Below are positions 55,437 through 64,000 of a stretch of DNA of 64,000 nt, piece after piece (position 1 is the stretch's first letter; the number at the start of each line of letters is the position of its first letter). The position numbers and the translations under genes are program-made. The stretch comes from Verrucomicrobiaceae bacterium (GTDB lineage Bacteria > Verrucomicrobiota > Verrucomicrobiia > Verrucomicrobiales > Akkermansiaceae): the NCBI GenBank assembly GCA_027491155.1, contig JAIXWR010000028.1, positions 1-64,000 on the forward strand, written 5' to 3'. The notes under the pieces were generated by a model, which was not told the DNA's origin, ran no database searches, and saw only the letters and a program-made list of their open reading frames with translations.

Positions 55437-55772
55437 TCAGCGGACGACGTACTTGCGGCGATAGGCCTCGTGCTGCTTTTCGATATCGGCCTTCTCGCGC
55501 TCCAGAGCTTCGATCTCCGCTTCGACTTCCGCGATCTGGGCCCGGTTGGTCTCGGCGTCCGCCTTCAACTGCTCGACCTCCTTGCTGCGGTCGGGCGGCA
55601 CCTGCTCCAGCTTCTCCTCGAGGATTGCCAGCTCGCCTTCCAGCTTGCTGATCTCCACCTTCTGGGCCTCGCGTTGACGCACCAGTTCGGGATCGTCGCC
55701 GCAGGAACTGAAAACAAGGCAGAGCGCAAGCGCGCCCGCCGGACGCCACCATCGGAACGGGGAGGAATTCAT
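55437..55772 (-). CDS. Small coiled-coil lipoprotein (3 of 4)
   Basis: 111 residues from ATG 55772. The lipoprotein signal (ALALCLVFSSCGDD) precedes a single coiled coil (VEQLKADAETNRAQIAEVEA). It lacks the shared domain. The ATG overlaps the stop of the upstream gene (ATGA). Probably lipid-anchored partner of the other coiled-coil proteins; no family is recognised. Confidence 0.8.
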   Translation of the reverse strand: MNSSPFRWWRPAGALALCLVFSSCGDDPELVRQREAQKVEISKLEGELAILEEKLEQVPPDRSKEVEQLKADAETNRAQIAEVEAEIEALEREKADIEKQHEAYRRKYVVR

Positions 55773-56719
55773 GGGAAAGAAAAGGAACTCGTGGTAGGCC
55801 GGGGGATCACCGGCGACGAAACACAGCGGCCCGCACGCGGGGTGTAGCTCCAATTGCCGCTCGCCACCCGGATGCTCGGGTAGAGCGGAACAACGTAGGG
55901 AGAGGGCGTGTAGCACGGGTTGTAACCCGGACGATAGTAACTGTAGCGGTAGCGGGAGTAGTAGGAAGGATACCAGATGGTATGCCGTCCCACGTCCCGC
56001 GGCTCGTCCCGCAAGCGGGTCCTGGCCGGAGCGGCCGCAGCCACCACCGGCTGGGGTTTCGGCCGCGCCGCTTCCGCCGCCAGGCGGGCCGCCTCGGCCT
56101 CCTTCTCCTCGGCCCTGGCGACCGCCACCCGGCCGTCAACCCATTGGCCGTAGGCGCGGGCGACCGCCTCCTCTTCTTCGAGCGCTTCTCCGGAAATCCC
56201 GGGATCGATCCCGAAAAGCCCCTGCTGGGCCGCCGTCAAATCCGCCGCCGCCAATCGCGCGGTCCCGGTGGCGTGGCGGAATTCAATGCCAACGTCGGTC
56301 ACCCGGGTGATCACGACCTGCTCGAAACTCCTGCCGCGGTCTCCGGACAGTTGGTCGAAGGAGCGGCCGACCGCCGCCGACCTCAGGGACTGCAAAATCT
56401 CCGCCTTCTCGTGCGAAAGCCGGGCATCGAGTTCCGCCACCTCTTCCTCCAGCATCGCCGCTTTCTCCTCCAGCAGGGCATGCCGCTCCACCTCGCGGTC
56501 CAGCAAGCCGCTCAAGCCGGCACGCTCGCCGTCGCGGTTCTCCACTTTCGAGAGCCGCAGTTTCGCCAGCTCCACCTCGTGGACCAGCTTCACCCGGTCG
56601 GCTTCCAGTTTCAGCCATTCGGGATCCATCGCAGCCCCGGTCTTCTCCCGGCATCCCGGCAGCGCCAGCCAAACCGCGAACGGCACAACTAACAGACGGG
56701 GGGGAGTTGACGTCTTCAC
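55769..56719 (-). CDS. Coiled-coil lipoprotein with a shared short beta domain (4 of 4)
   Basis: 316 residues from a GTG at 56719, chosen because it directly precedes a lipoprotein signal (LLVVPFAVWLALPGCREK). Then a coiled coil (LLEEKAAMLEEEVAELDARL), the shared domain GRSFEQVVITRVTDVGIEFR with HATGTARLAAADLTAAQQG, a second helical stretch, and a C-terminal Tyr/Pro/Ser-rich region (YYSRYRYSYYRPGYNPCYTP). First gene of the operon. The start is less certain than the rest. Confidence 0.72.
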   Translation of the reverse strand: MKTSTPPRLLVVPFAVWLALPGCREKTGAAMDPEWLKLEADRVKLVHEVELAKLRLSKVENRDGERAGLSGLLDREVERHALLEEKAAMLEEEVAELDARLSHEKAEILQSLRSAAVGRSFDQLSGDRGRSFEQVVITRVTDVGIEFRHATGTARLAAADLTAAQQGLFGIDPGISGEALEEEEAVARAYGQWVDGRVAVARAEEKEAEAARLAAEAARPKPQPVVAAAAPARTRLRDEPRDVGRHTIWYPSYYSRYRYSYYRPGYNPCYTPSPYVVPLYPSIRVASGNWSYTPRAGRCVSSPVIPRPTTSSFSFP

Positions 56720-56896
56720 TGGCGTAAGTCCATCAGGATCGGGGACGCGGATCAAGGGGATTTCCCTTTGCAGTGGCGGAAGCCGCCCGCACCTGCCAGA
56801 AAGCCGCGGTCCGGCCACGGCCGTCATCCGCCCGGGCGATGCCCGACTTCCCACTTGTATGACAGATTGAATCCCTCCAAAACCCGCCTGCCTGCC

Positions 56897-57874
56897 ATGC
56901 CCACCCGCGTTCTCCTCACCACCTGCAGCTTCCAGGACACCCCCGGACCCCACCACGCCCAGCTCGAAAGCCAGGGCTTCGAGATCGTCCGCGAGCGCGG
57001 CCCGTTGACCGAGGCCCGCATGCTGGAACTCGCCGGCGAATTCGACGCCTTCCTCTGCGGCGACGACGCGATCACCCGCGAGGTCATCGAGAAAAGCCTG
57101 CCGCGCCTCAAGGTCATCTCCAAATACGGCATCGGCCTCGACAAGATCGACATCGCCGCGACCAAGGAGTTCGGCATTCCCGTCCTCTTCACCCCCGGCG
57201 TCAACCACACCACCGTCGCCGAGCACACCTTCTGCCTGCTGCTGGCGATGCAGAAGAACCTGGTCGAAACGGTCAACGCCACCCGCCAGGGCAAGTGGCT
57301 CCGCATCACCGGCCACGAGCTGTGGCGCAAACGCATCGGCCTGATCGGCATGGGCCGCATCGGCCAGGAAATGGCCCGCCGCGCCCACGGCTTCGACATG
57401 GAAATCCACGGCTTCGGCAATTTCTGGCCGGAAGACGTCGCGGCCCAGTACGGGGTGATCCGCCACGATACCGTCGAGTCGCTCTTCGCCGCCGTCGACA
57501 TCATCAGCCCGCACACCAAGCTCAACGCCGCGACCCACCACCTCATCAACCGCGAGCGCCTCGCGCTGATGCCCGAGGGCTCCTACGTCGTGAACACCGG
57601 CCGCGGCGAACTCGCCGACTCCGCCGCCATCCTCGAGGCCCTCGATTCCGGCCGCCTCGCCGGCTACGGGACCGACGTGATGGAAGAGGAACCCCCGCCA
57701 GCCGACCACCCGCTGCTCCACCACCCGAAGGTCATCGTCACCGCCCACATCGGCTCCCGCACCTTCGAAAGCGTCCCCCGCCAGGCCAAGAAGTCCCTCG
57801 ACAATCTCCTCAACTTCCTCAACGGCACCCGCCCCATCGCCTGCGCCAACGGCGTCATCCCTTCCGACGAGTGA
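56897..57874 (+). CDS. D-isomer-specific 2-hydroxyacid dehydrogenase (phosphoglycerate dehydrogenase-like)
   Basis: 325 residues from ATG 56897. The NAD site is GLIGMGRIGQEMA; the family motif NHTTVAEHTFCLLLAMQ and the catalytic residues in TGRGELAD, DVMEEEPPP and TAHIGSRTFESV are present. Oxidises a 2-hydroxy acid, probably a sugar acid. Close to a KdgK-like kinase gene downstream, which fits a sugar-acid pathway; the specificity cannot be read from the sequence. Confidence 0.92.
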   Translation: MPTRVLLTTCSFQDTPGPHHAQLESQGFEIVRERGPLTEARMLELAGEFDAFLCGDDAITREVIEKSLPRLKVISKYGIGLDKIDIAATKEFGIPVLFTPGVNHTTVAEHTFCLLLAMQKNLVETVNATRQGKWLRITGHELWRKRIGLIGMGRIGQEMARRAHGFDMEIHGFGNFWPEDVAAQYGVIRHDTVESLFAAVDIISPHTKLNAATHHLINRERLALMPEGSYVVNTGRGELADSAAILEALDSGRLAGYGTDVMEEEPPPADHPLLHHPKVIVTAHIGSRTFESVPRQAKKSLDNLLNFLNGTRPIACANGVIPSDE

Positions 57875-57924
57875 TCCCTCCCTCAATTACCCCAATCTCC
57901 TAATCTCCCAATTCCCCAATCCCC

Positions 57925-59022
<1,098 letters not shown>

Positions 59023-59063
59023 AGCACGCCCGGCTTGGAATCCCGAGCTCCGCACCCCGATCC

Positions 59064-59340
59064 GAGTGTCGCGCTCCTCGCCCCGACTGGAGTGTCGAGC
59101 TCCTTGCTCGACATGATGGCGGACGGGCGGCTCTCCTGCCGCCCGCTCCCCAGGCCCCGCCCCATGTCGCCTCCAAGGCGAAAACCCGCCCAATGCCGCC
59201 TGCAAGGCGGCACTCCACCCCACCCGCGTCCCGAGCTCCCAGTTCGATCCGGAGTGTCGAGCTCCCTGTCCCGACTGGGGTGTCGAGCTCCCTGCTCGAC
59301 ATGACGGCGGACGGGCGGCTTTCCTGCCGCCCGACTCCCA
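59064..59340. repeat. REP-like hairpin array left of RAYT 2 (277-bp direct repeat, copy 1)
   Basis: A run of small hairpins: TGTCGAGCTCCTTGCTCGAC, GGGCGGCTCTCCTGCCGCCC, GTCGCCTCCAAGGCGA, TGCCGCCTGCAAGGCGGCA, and again TGTCGAGCTCCCTGCTCGAC. Nearly the whole stretch is repeated in the same direction at 60137-60413 after the transposase gene. The 59023-59400 gap otherwise holds no gene. Confidence 0.9.
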
Positions 59341-59400
59341 ACGCCACGCCCACGACCTCCCCGCTTGACAGAATGCGTTCTTTTGAACACATGTCTGACC

Positions 59401-60045
59401 ATGAGCGACAACCCTCTTCGTTTCTACAATCCCCTCCTCACAAGCCGCACCTCGACGAGCCGGCTTCCTCACCTCCAGCAAGCGGGAGCCGTCTATTTCC
59501 TCACCTTCCGGCTCGCGGACGCGGTTCCGGCGGAGCCGCTTCAAGCATTCATCCGCGAGCGCGACGAATGGATCACCCGACAAGCGCCGCGACCCTGGCC
59601 GGAGCAACTTGAGAAGGAGTTCCACCGCAAGTTCACCGGCCGATTCGAACGCTGGCTGGACCACGGCTTCGGCTCCTGCATCCTCCGCGACCGCGCGAAT
59701 GCCCGGATCGTCGCGGACACCTTGCAGCACTTCGAAGGCGAACGCAGCCGGCTGCACGCATGGGTGGTGATGCCGAATCACGTCCACGTTCTCGCAAGTC
59801 TCGTGGGTGACACGTCGCTGGCCGACCTGCTGAAATCGTGGAAGGGCTTCACCGCGCGCCAGATCAATCAAAGGCAGGGAACCAACGGTAGCATCTGGCA
59901 GAAAAGCTACTTCGACCGCATCGTGCGCGACGAGGATCACTTCGAGAAGTGCGCCCGCTACATCCGGAACAACCCCGGGAAGGCGAAACTCGGGCGGGAA
60001 GAGTTTCTCCAGGGCGAGAGCGATCTGGTGAGGCGAATCCTCTGA
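59401..60045 (+). CDS. REP-associated tyrosine transposase (RAYT) 2
   Basis: 214 residues from ATG 59401. The HUH motif is in WVVMPNHVHVLASLVG (about residues 120-135) and the tyrosine region is GSIWQKSYFDRIVRDEDHFE, then RYIRNNPGKAKL. It is a distant paralogue of RAYT 1 with its own hairpin arrays on both sides. The arrays are direct repeats, so the gene could have been duplicated or excised as a unit. A TTGACA stands at 59364, but no matching -10 box. Confidence 0.93.
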   Translation: MSDNPLRFYNPLLTSRTSTSRLPHLQQAGAVYFLTFRLADAVPAEPLQAFIRERDEWITRQAPRPWPEQLEKEFHRKFTGRFERWLDHGFGSCILRDRANARIVADTLQHFEGERSRLHAWVVMPNHVHVLASLVGDTSLADLLKSWKGFTARQINQRQGTNGSIWQKSYFDRIVRDEDHFEKCARYIRNNPGKAKLGREEFLQGESDLVRRIL

Positions 60046-60136
60046 CACCGTTCGAGCCATCCAAGGGAATGAGGCTGGAAGCGATGCGAATCGGTCCCCC
60101 GGCCGAGCGGAGTGTCGAACTCCCTACTCGAATCGA

Positions 60137-60413
60137 AGTGTCGAGCTCCTCGCCCCGACCGGAGTGTCGAGCTCCCTGCTCGACATGATGGCGGACGGGC
60201 GGCCTTCCTGCCGCCCGACTCCCAACGCCTCGCCCCATGTCGCCTCCAAGGCGACAACCCGCCCCCATGCCGCCTGCAAGGCGGCACTCCACCCCACCCG
60301 CGTTCCGAGCTCCCAGCTCGATCCGGAGTGTCGAGCTCCCTGTCCCGACTGGGGTGTCGAGCTCCCTGCTCGACATGACGGCGGACGGGCGGCTTTCCTG
60401 CCGCCCGACTCCC
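60137..60413. repeat. REP-like hairpin array right of RAYT 2 (277-bp direct repeat, copy 2)
   Basis: Nearly the same as 59064-59340 in the same orientation, with substitutions concentrated between the hairpins. Hairpins TGTCGAGCTCCCTGCTCGAC and GGGCGGCCTTCCTGCCGCCC are conserved. The 60046-60465 gap otherwise holds no gene. Confidence 0.9.
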
Positions 60414-60465
60414 CAAGCCCTGCCTAACTCCGGTAGATCGTCCCCGCCACCCTCGTAAACGGCCC

Positions 60466-61158
60466 ATGCATCTCCCGCGCCTGCTGCTCCCGCTTTGCCT
60501 CGTCCTCTCCCCGCTCGCCGCGGAACCCGAGGCCGGCTTCGAATCGATCTTCGACGGCACGCTCAAGCAGTGGGAAGGCGACCCGACCTACTGGCGGGCG
60601 GAGAACGGCGTGCTGATCGGCGAGGTGACGCCGGAAACCCTGCTCAAGAAAAACTCCTTCATCATCTGGCGCGGCGGCGAGCTGGCGGACTTCGAGCTGA
60701 AACTCGAATACCGTGTCTCCGAAAAAGGCAACAGCGGCATCAACTACCGCAGCATCCGGGTGCCCGATCCCGCGACGAACTGGGCGATGCAAGGCTACCA
60801 GGCCGACATCGACGGCCAGGACCAGTGGAGCGGCCAGAACTACGAGGAGCGCGGCCGCACCTTCCTCGCCTACCGCGGCCAGAGCGTCGTCCTCAAGCCC
60901 GGACAAAAGCCCGAGGTCGCCAAGGTCCTCGGCGACCGCGCAGAACTCCAGAAGCAGGTGAAGAAGAACGACTGGAACCAGGTTCACCTGATCGTCAAAG
61001 GCAACCGCCTCAAGCACTTCACCAACGGCGTCCTGATGTCCGAAGTCCTCGACGAGGATCCTGAGAAGCGCCGCATGAACGGTCTGTTAGGCGTCCAGGT
61101 CCACGTCGGCCCGCCGATGAAGATCGAGTACCGGAACATCCGGGTGAAGCGGCTGTGA
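60466..61158 (+). CDS. DUF1080 (3-keto-disaccharide hydrolase-like) domain protein
   Basis: 230 residues. A signal peptide ([20 protein letters not shown]) precedes the DUF1080 jelly roll: [48 protein letters not shown], and the closing [21 protein letters not shown]. Exported. These proteins are abundant in Verrucomicrobia and are linked to extracellular sugar handling. It is convergent with the PVC heme-binding gene. Confidence 0.93.
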   Translation: MHLPRLLLPLCLVLSPLAAEPEAGFESIFDGTLKQWEGDPTYWRAENGVLIGEVTPETLLKKNSFIIWRGGELADFELKLEYRVSEKGNSGINYRSIRVPDPATNWAMQGYQADIDGQDQWSGQNYEERGRTFLAYRGQSVVLKPGQKPEVAKVLGDRAELQKQVKKNDWNQVHLIVKGNRLKHFTNGVLMSEVLDEDPEKRRMNGLLGVQVHVGPPMKIEYRNIRVKRL

Positions 61159-61159
61159 A

Positions 61160-64000
61160 CTACTTCTTCGACAAGCTCTCCAGATAGTCCAGCAGGCTCG
61201 CGAACTCCCGCAGCGTGAGGCCGCTGACCAGCCCGGGCGGCATCAGCGAGTTCGGCAGCTTTTCGCGCTTGGCGATGTTGCCGGTCTTGTAGGTGAATTC
61301 CTGCGCCGCGATGTTGCGGACCTTGACCTCCTCCGCGCTCTCGAAGGTGACGAAGCCCATCTGCGCCGTGCCGTCCTTCAGCGTGAACATTTCCGTCGCG
61401 AAGCCCTGGGCGATGGTCTTGCCGGGCTCCAGGATGTTCATCGCCAGATCGGCGCGGGTATAGGTCTGGGCGATGGTGCCGAGGAAAGGTCCCTTCTGAG
61501 GCTCGTCCATGCTCGCCGCGTGGCAGGCGGTGCAAGTCTGGCGGGCGAAGAGTTGCTGGCCGAGCGCCACGCTGCCCTTCGTCTTGAGGATCTCCGCGAC
61601 GACTTCCTCCGGCTTGAGCTTGCTGACCAAGGGCGTCTTGTCCTCGACCGGCTTCTCCAGCTTGAGGTGCTTCGCCGTTTCGGCGGCTTCCTTGGCGACC
61701 GAGACGTCGGCATCGTTCACCGCGAGTTGCACCTGCTCGTCGAGGCCGTGGAAATCGGTCAGCCGGATCGCCTGCAGGATCTGGATCCGGCGCTTGGATT
61801 CCTGCCAGCCCTTGTCGATCGCCTTCTTCGAAAGCTCGCGCGATTCGGGGCTGCCTTCCTTGCGGGCGCTCAGGGCGAGCAAGGCGGCATCGGCCCAGAC
61901 CGCGGGGCCGCCGTCCATCTTCTCCGCCCGCTTCTCTAACAAGAGGTGGTGGTTCTCCAGCTTCGGCGCGGCGAGGAAGGCCTGGCGGGCCTGGTCGCAT
62001 TCCTTGCCGGCCGGGATTTTGTCGAGGGCGGCAAGCGAGGCCTCGCAGCCTTCGGCGGAGTCGGTCTTGGCGAGGCAGGCGACCGCCTGCGCGAGCAAAG
62101 CCGGCGGGCCGTCCATACGGGCGGCCTTGAGCAGGATCGGGATGGCTGGCGCGGGGACATTTTCGGTTCCCGCGAGTTGTGCGACGACGTCAGGAGCCAG
62201 ACCGGCATCATCGTTCGCCAGCGCGAGCAAGCGATCGAGCGCGTCGTTCGATTCGATCCGGTTGAGCTTCATCTCCCGGGCAAGGAAGGCAGCCTCGCCC
62301 GGCGTCGCCTTGGCCAGCGCCGCCTTCAGGGCCGCTGCGATCTTCGGCGTCTCGCTCCACGCTTCGGGCTGATAGTAGGGCCCGCGGGTGTCGGGGCGGG
62401 TGCCCCAGGAGTCGCCCTTCCAGGTTCCTTCGTGGAAATGCAAGCGGCACAGCGCGCCTAACAGGTCGTTTCTTCGGGCCGCTTGCGCCGGTTGATCGAG
62501 CCGTGCCAGCAGACCATCGACGACCGCCGGCTGGTGCATCCGCATTAGGGCGCGCAGCGCGCCGGTCCGCTGAGCGGAAGGCGCGTCGGTGCGATCGACC
62601 ACTGCGAAGCAAGCCTCCGCCGCGCCGAGCATCGCCAGACCGCGGAAGGCGGTGTGGGCGAGCACCGGATCGGCATCACCGAGTTGGGTCGCGATCTCAT
62701 TACCTAACACTTTCAAGTTCTGCCGCGTCGCCCCGACGATCGCTTCTAGCCGCGTTCGTGGATCGGCGCTCTTCAACCCGGCGGCGAAGATCTCGGCCGG
62801 TGCACTCGACTTGCCCGATGCCAGTTGATCCAAACCCATGTCCCCCAGCGCGCGCAGCACGAAGCGCTGCAACTGCGGATCGGCCGCCAGCGGGGCCAGC
62901 AAAGTGATCACCGGCCCGGCGGCGTCCGCCTTCAACCCGCGGTCGGCCAGCGCGAACACCGCCGCGACCCGGCCGGCCAGCGGCTTCGATGCGTCGCGAG
63001 CCAGCGCGACCAAACCCTGCGCCATCGCGGCATTCGCCGGCCGGCGGTTCAGCGCGCGCTGCGCTTCCATCGCGCGGACCTGACTCGGCGATTCGAGCAG
63101 CTGGATCAATTCCGCATCGCTCAGTTTTTCGAAATCCGGCAGCGGCTCCGGCGTGTAGCCCTTCGGCGTGACACGGACGATGTAGCCGACATCCGGGCCC
63201 TCCCAATTGAAGGTCGCGCCTTTCCAACTCGCCTGATAGATCGCGCTCATGCCGTCGACATCGGCATCGGTCGGCCGCGTGACCCGGACCAGCGGCTCCG
63301 GCTTCGCGGTCTCGGCGAAGGTCGCACCTCGAGGTTCCACCGTGTGTTTCCAAAGCGCGCCGCTGCCCCAGTCGCAGGTGAAAGGCGCGTCGTTCCAGGG
63401 CTTCGGAATGCCCGGCTCCGAGATGTAAACCGACCCGCAACCCGAGCCACCGCCGTAGTCGGCCAACGGCTTCACGATCTCGTCGCCGAAGTTGATGTAC
63501 ATCCGCGGATAGCCATGATCCTCGAGACCGGTGAAGTGATGGAGCCTCACGTCCCAGCCGCCGCCGTCGTTGGTATTGTCGCGGGAGAACAGGTCGAGCA
63601 GCGGGCTGATCGGCGTGCCGAGGATGTTGCGGGTGCCGGTGCTGAAAATTTCCAGTCCGCTCCCGTCCGGTCGGAAACGGATCACGCCGCCGTTGCGATG
63701 CTGCACCTTCCTGCCATCGGTGCCGGTCGCCTCCATGAAGCCGAAGTCGCCGCCCGCGATGTAAAGCCACCCGTCGATGCCGAGGCTGAGCCCGTTGGTC
63801 GTGTGGTCGGCCGGCCGGTCCTTGAACCCGAACGCGATCCCGGTGATCAGCGTCTTCTGCTCGTCCGCCTGGCCGTCGCGGTCGTGGTCGATGAACTCGC
63901 TGACGTCCGGCGGATGCACGACGTAGAGCCGGTCGTGATCCCACACCATGCCGCGCGGCGAATCGACGTCCTTCACGAACTCGGTGACCTGGTCGGCGCG
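61160..64000 (-). CDS. PVC-type heme-binding protein with HEAT repeats, N-terminus beyond the window
   Basis: 947 codons without a stop, 5' end beyond the right edge. The N-terminal part visible is the beta-propeller domain (SPRGMVWDHDRLYVVHPPDV, NGLSLGIDGWLYIAGGDFGF), followed by HEAT-type repeats in the middle, then a C-terminal cytochrome c-like module with CTACH near residue 850 and the family ending (LPNSLMPPGLVSGLTLREFA, LLDYLESLSKK). This is the PVC cytochrome c-HEAT protein family, abundant in Verrucomicrobia and Planctomycetes, exported and often linked with carbohydrate catabolism. Confidence 0.93.
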   Translation of the reverse strand, partial: RADQVTEFVKDVDSPRGMVWDHDRLYVVHPPDVSEFIDHDRDGQADEQKTLITGIAFGFKDRPADHTTNGLSLGIDGWLYIAGGDFGFMEATGTDGRKVQHRNGGVIRFRPDGSGLEIFSTGTRNILGTPISPLLDLFSRDNTNDGGGWDVRLHHFTGLEDHGYPRMYINFGDEIVKPLADYGGGSGCGSVYISEPGIPKPWNDAPFTCDWGSGALWKHTVEPRGATFAETAKPEPLVRVTRPTDADVDGMSAIYQASWKGATFNWEGPDVGYIVRVTPKGYTPEPLPDFEKLSDAELIQLLESPSQVRAMEAQRALNRRPANAAMAQGLVALARDASKPLAGRVAAVFALADRGLKADAAGPVITLLAPLAADPQLQRFVLRALGDMGLDQLASGKSSAPAEIFAAGLKSADPRTRLEAIVGATRQNLKVLGNEIATQLGDADPVLAHTAFRGLAMLGAAEACFAVVDRTDAPSAQRTGALRALMRMHQPAVVDGLLARLDQPAQAARRNDLLGALCRLHFHEGTWKGDSWGTRPDTRGPYYQPEAWSETPKIAAALKAALAKATPGEAAFLAREMKLNRIESNDALDRLLALANDDAGLAPDVVAQLAGTENVPAPAIPILLKAARMDGPPALLAQAVACLAKTDSAEGCEASLAALDKIPAGKECDQARQAFLAAPKLENHHLLLEKRAEKMDGGPAVWADAALLALSARKEGSPESRELSKKAIDKGWQESKRRIQILQAIRLTDFHGLDEQVQLAVNDADVSVAKEAAETAKHLKLEKPVEDKTPLVSKLKPEEVVAEILKTKGSVALGQQLFARQTCTACHAASMDEPQKGPFLGTIAQTYTRADLAMNILEPGKTIAQGFATEMFTLKDGTAQMGFVTFESAEEVKVRNIAAQEFTYKTGNIAKREKLPNSLMPPGLVSGLTLREFASLLDYLESLSKK

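Noticed and set aside
59064-60413. Repeat arrays as a CRISPR
   Set aside because: The units are palindromes of different sequence without constant repeats, equal spacers or cas genes, and they flank a RAYT gene.

Overview
The window is GC-rich chromosomal DNA of a member of the Verrucomicrobia, probably near Luteolibacter or Haloferula. That placement rests on a PVC-type heme-binding HEAT/CxxCH protein beside a DUF1080 lipid- or sugar-associated protein, many short low-complexity gene leaders, abundant REP-like palindromes with two REP-associated (RAYT) transposases, and integron-type gene cassettes without an integrase. No rRNA, prophage or CRISPR array was seen.

Layout. 1-2060: an unknown gene cut by the left edge, then a two-gene cassette array of lower GC. 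2207-15125: a rhomboid protease, then a long + strand cluster (MoxR ATPase, large membrane protein, ABC-2 ATPase and permease, DUF58, BatA-like VWA protein, small lipoprotein, second VWA protein), the usual PVC set of a MoxR/VWA system joined to an ABC transporter. 15144-18117: DUF433 protein, alpha/beta hydrolase, CBS/DRTGG family II pyrophosphatase. 18261-21667: a six-cassette array, all genes on the - strand, separated by attC-like palindromes and bracketed by two copies of one REP element. 22004-31082: argS, a PTS EIIA-like protein, two envelope proteins, a DNA ligase (ligA) carrying an in-frame insertion that resembles the kinase domain of polyvalent proteins, and an RtcB-like ligase. 31090-34370: two GNAT acetyltransferases, a micropeptide, an HNH nuclease, tRNA-His, a probable structured RNA with terminator, and RAYT 1 between two inverted REP pairs.

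34390-40984: a hydroxyproline-degradation operon (ketoglutarate semialdehyde dehydrogenase, DapA-type deaminase, hydroxyproline epimerase), a large lipoprotein and a PAS-AraC regulator. 40987-42714: truB and nrnA. 42911-48270: a sulfate-assimilation operon cysJ-cysI-cysH-cysK ending in a strong terminator. 48467-48946: tRNA-Ser(UGA) followed by two tandem repeats built from its 3' end. 49017-51141: a HxlR regulator divergent from a nitroreductase and a nitronate monooxygenase, with two candidate operators. 51202-56719: a hydrolase, a DUF4230 protein, and a four-gene operon of coiled-coil envelope proteins, three of which share one small domain. 56897-64000: a 2-hydroxyacid dehydrogenase and a KdgK-like sugar kinase, RAYT 2 between 277-bp direct repeats, a DUF1080 protein, and a PVC heme-binding protein that leaves the window.

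The points most deserving follow-up are the ligase-kinase fusion, the integrase-less cassette arrays with a shared head motif, the tRNA-Ser-derived repeats, the RAYT/REP units, and the candidate structured RNA. All similarity statements come from reading motifs, not from database searches.
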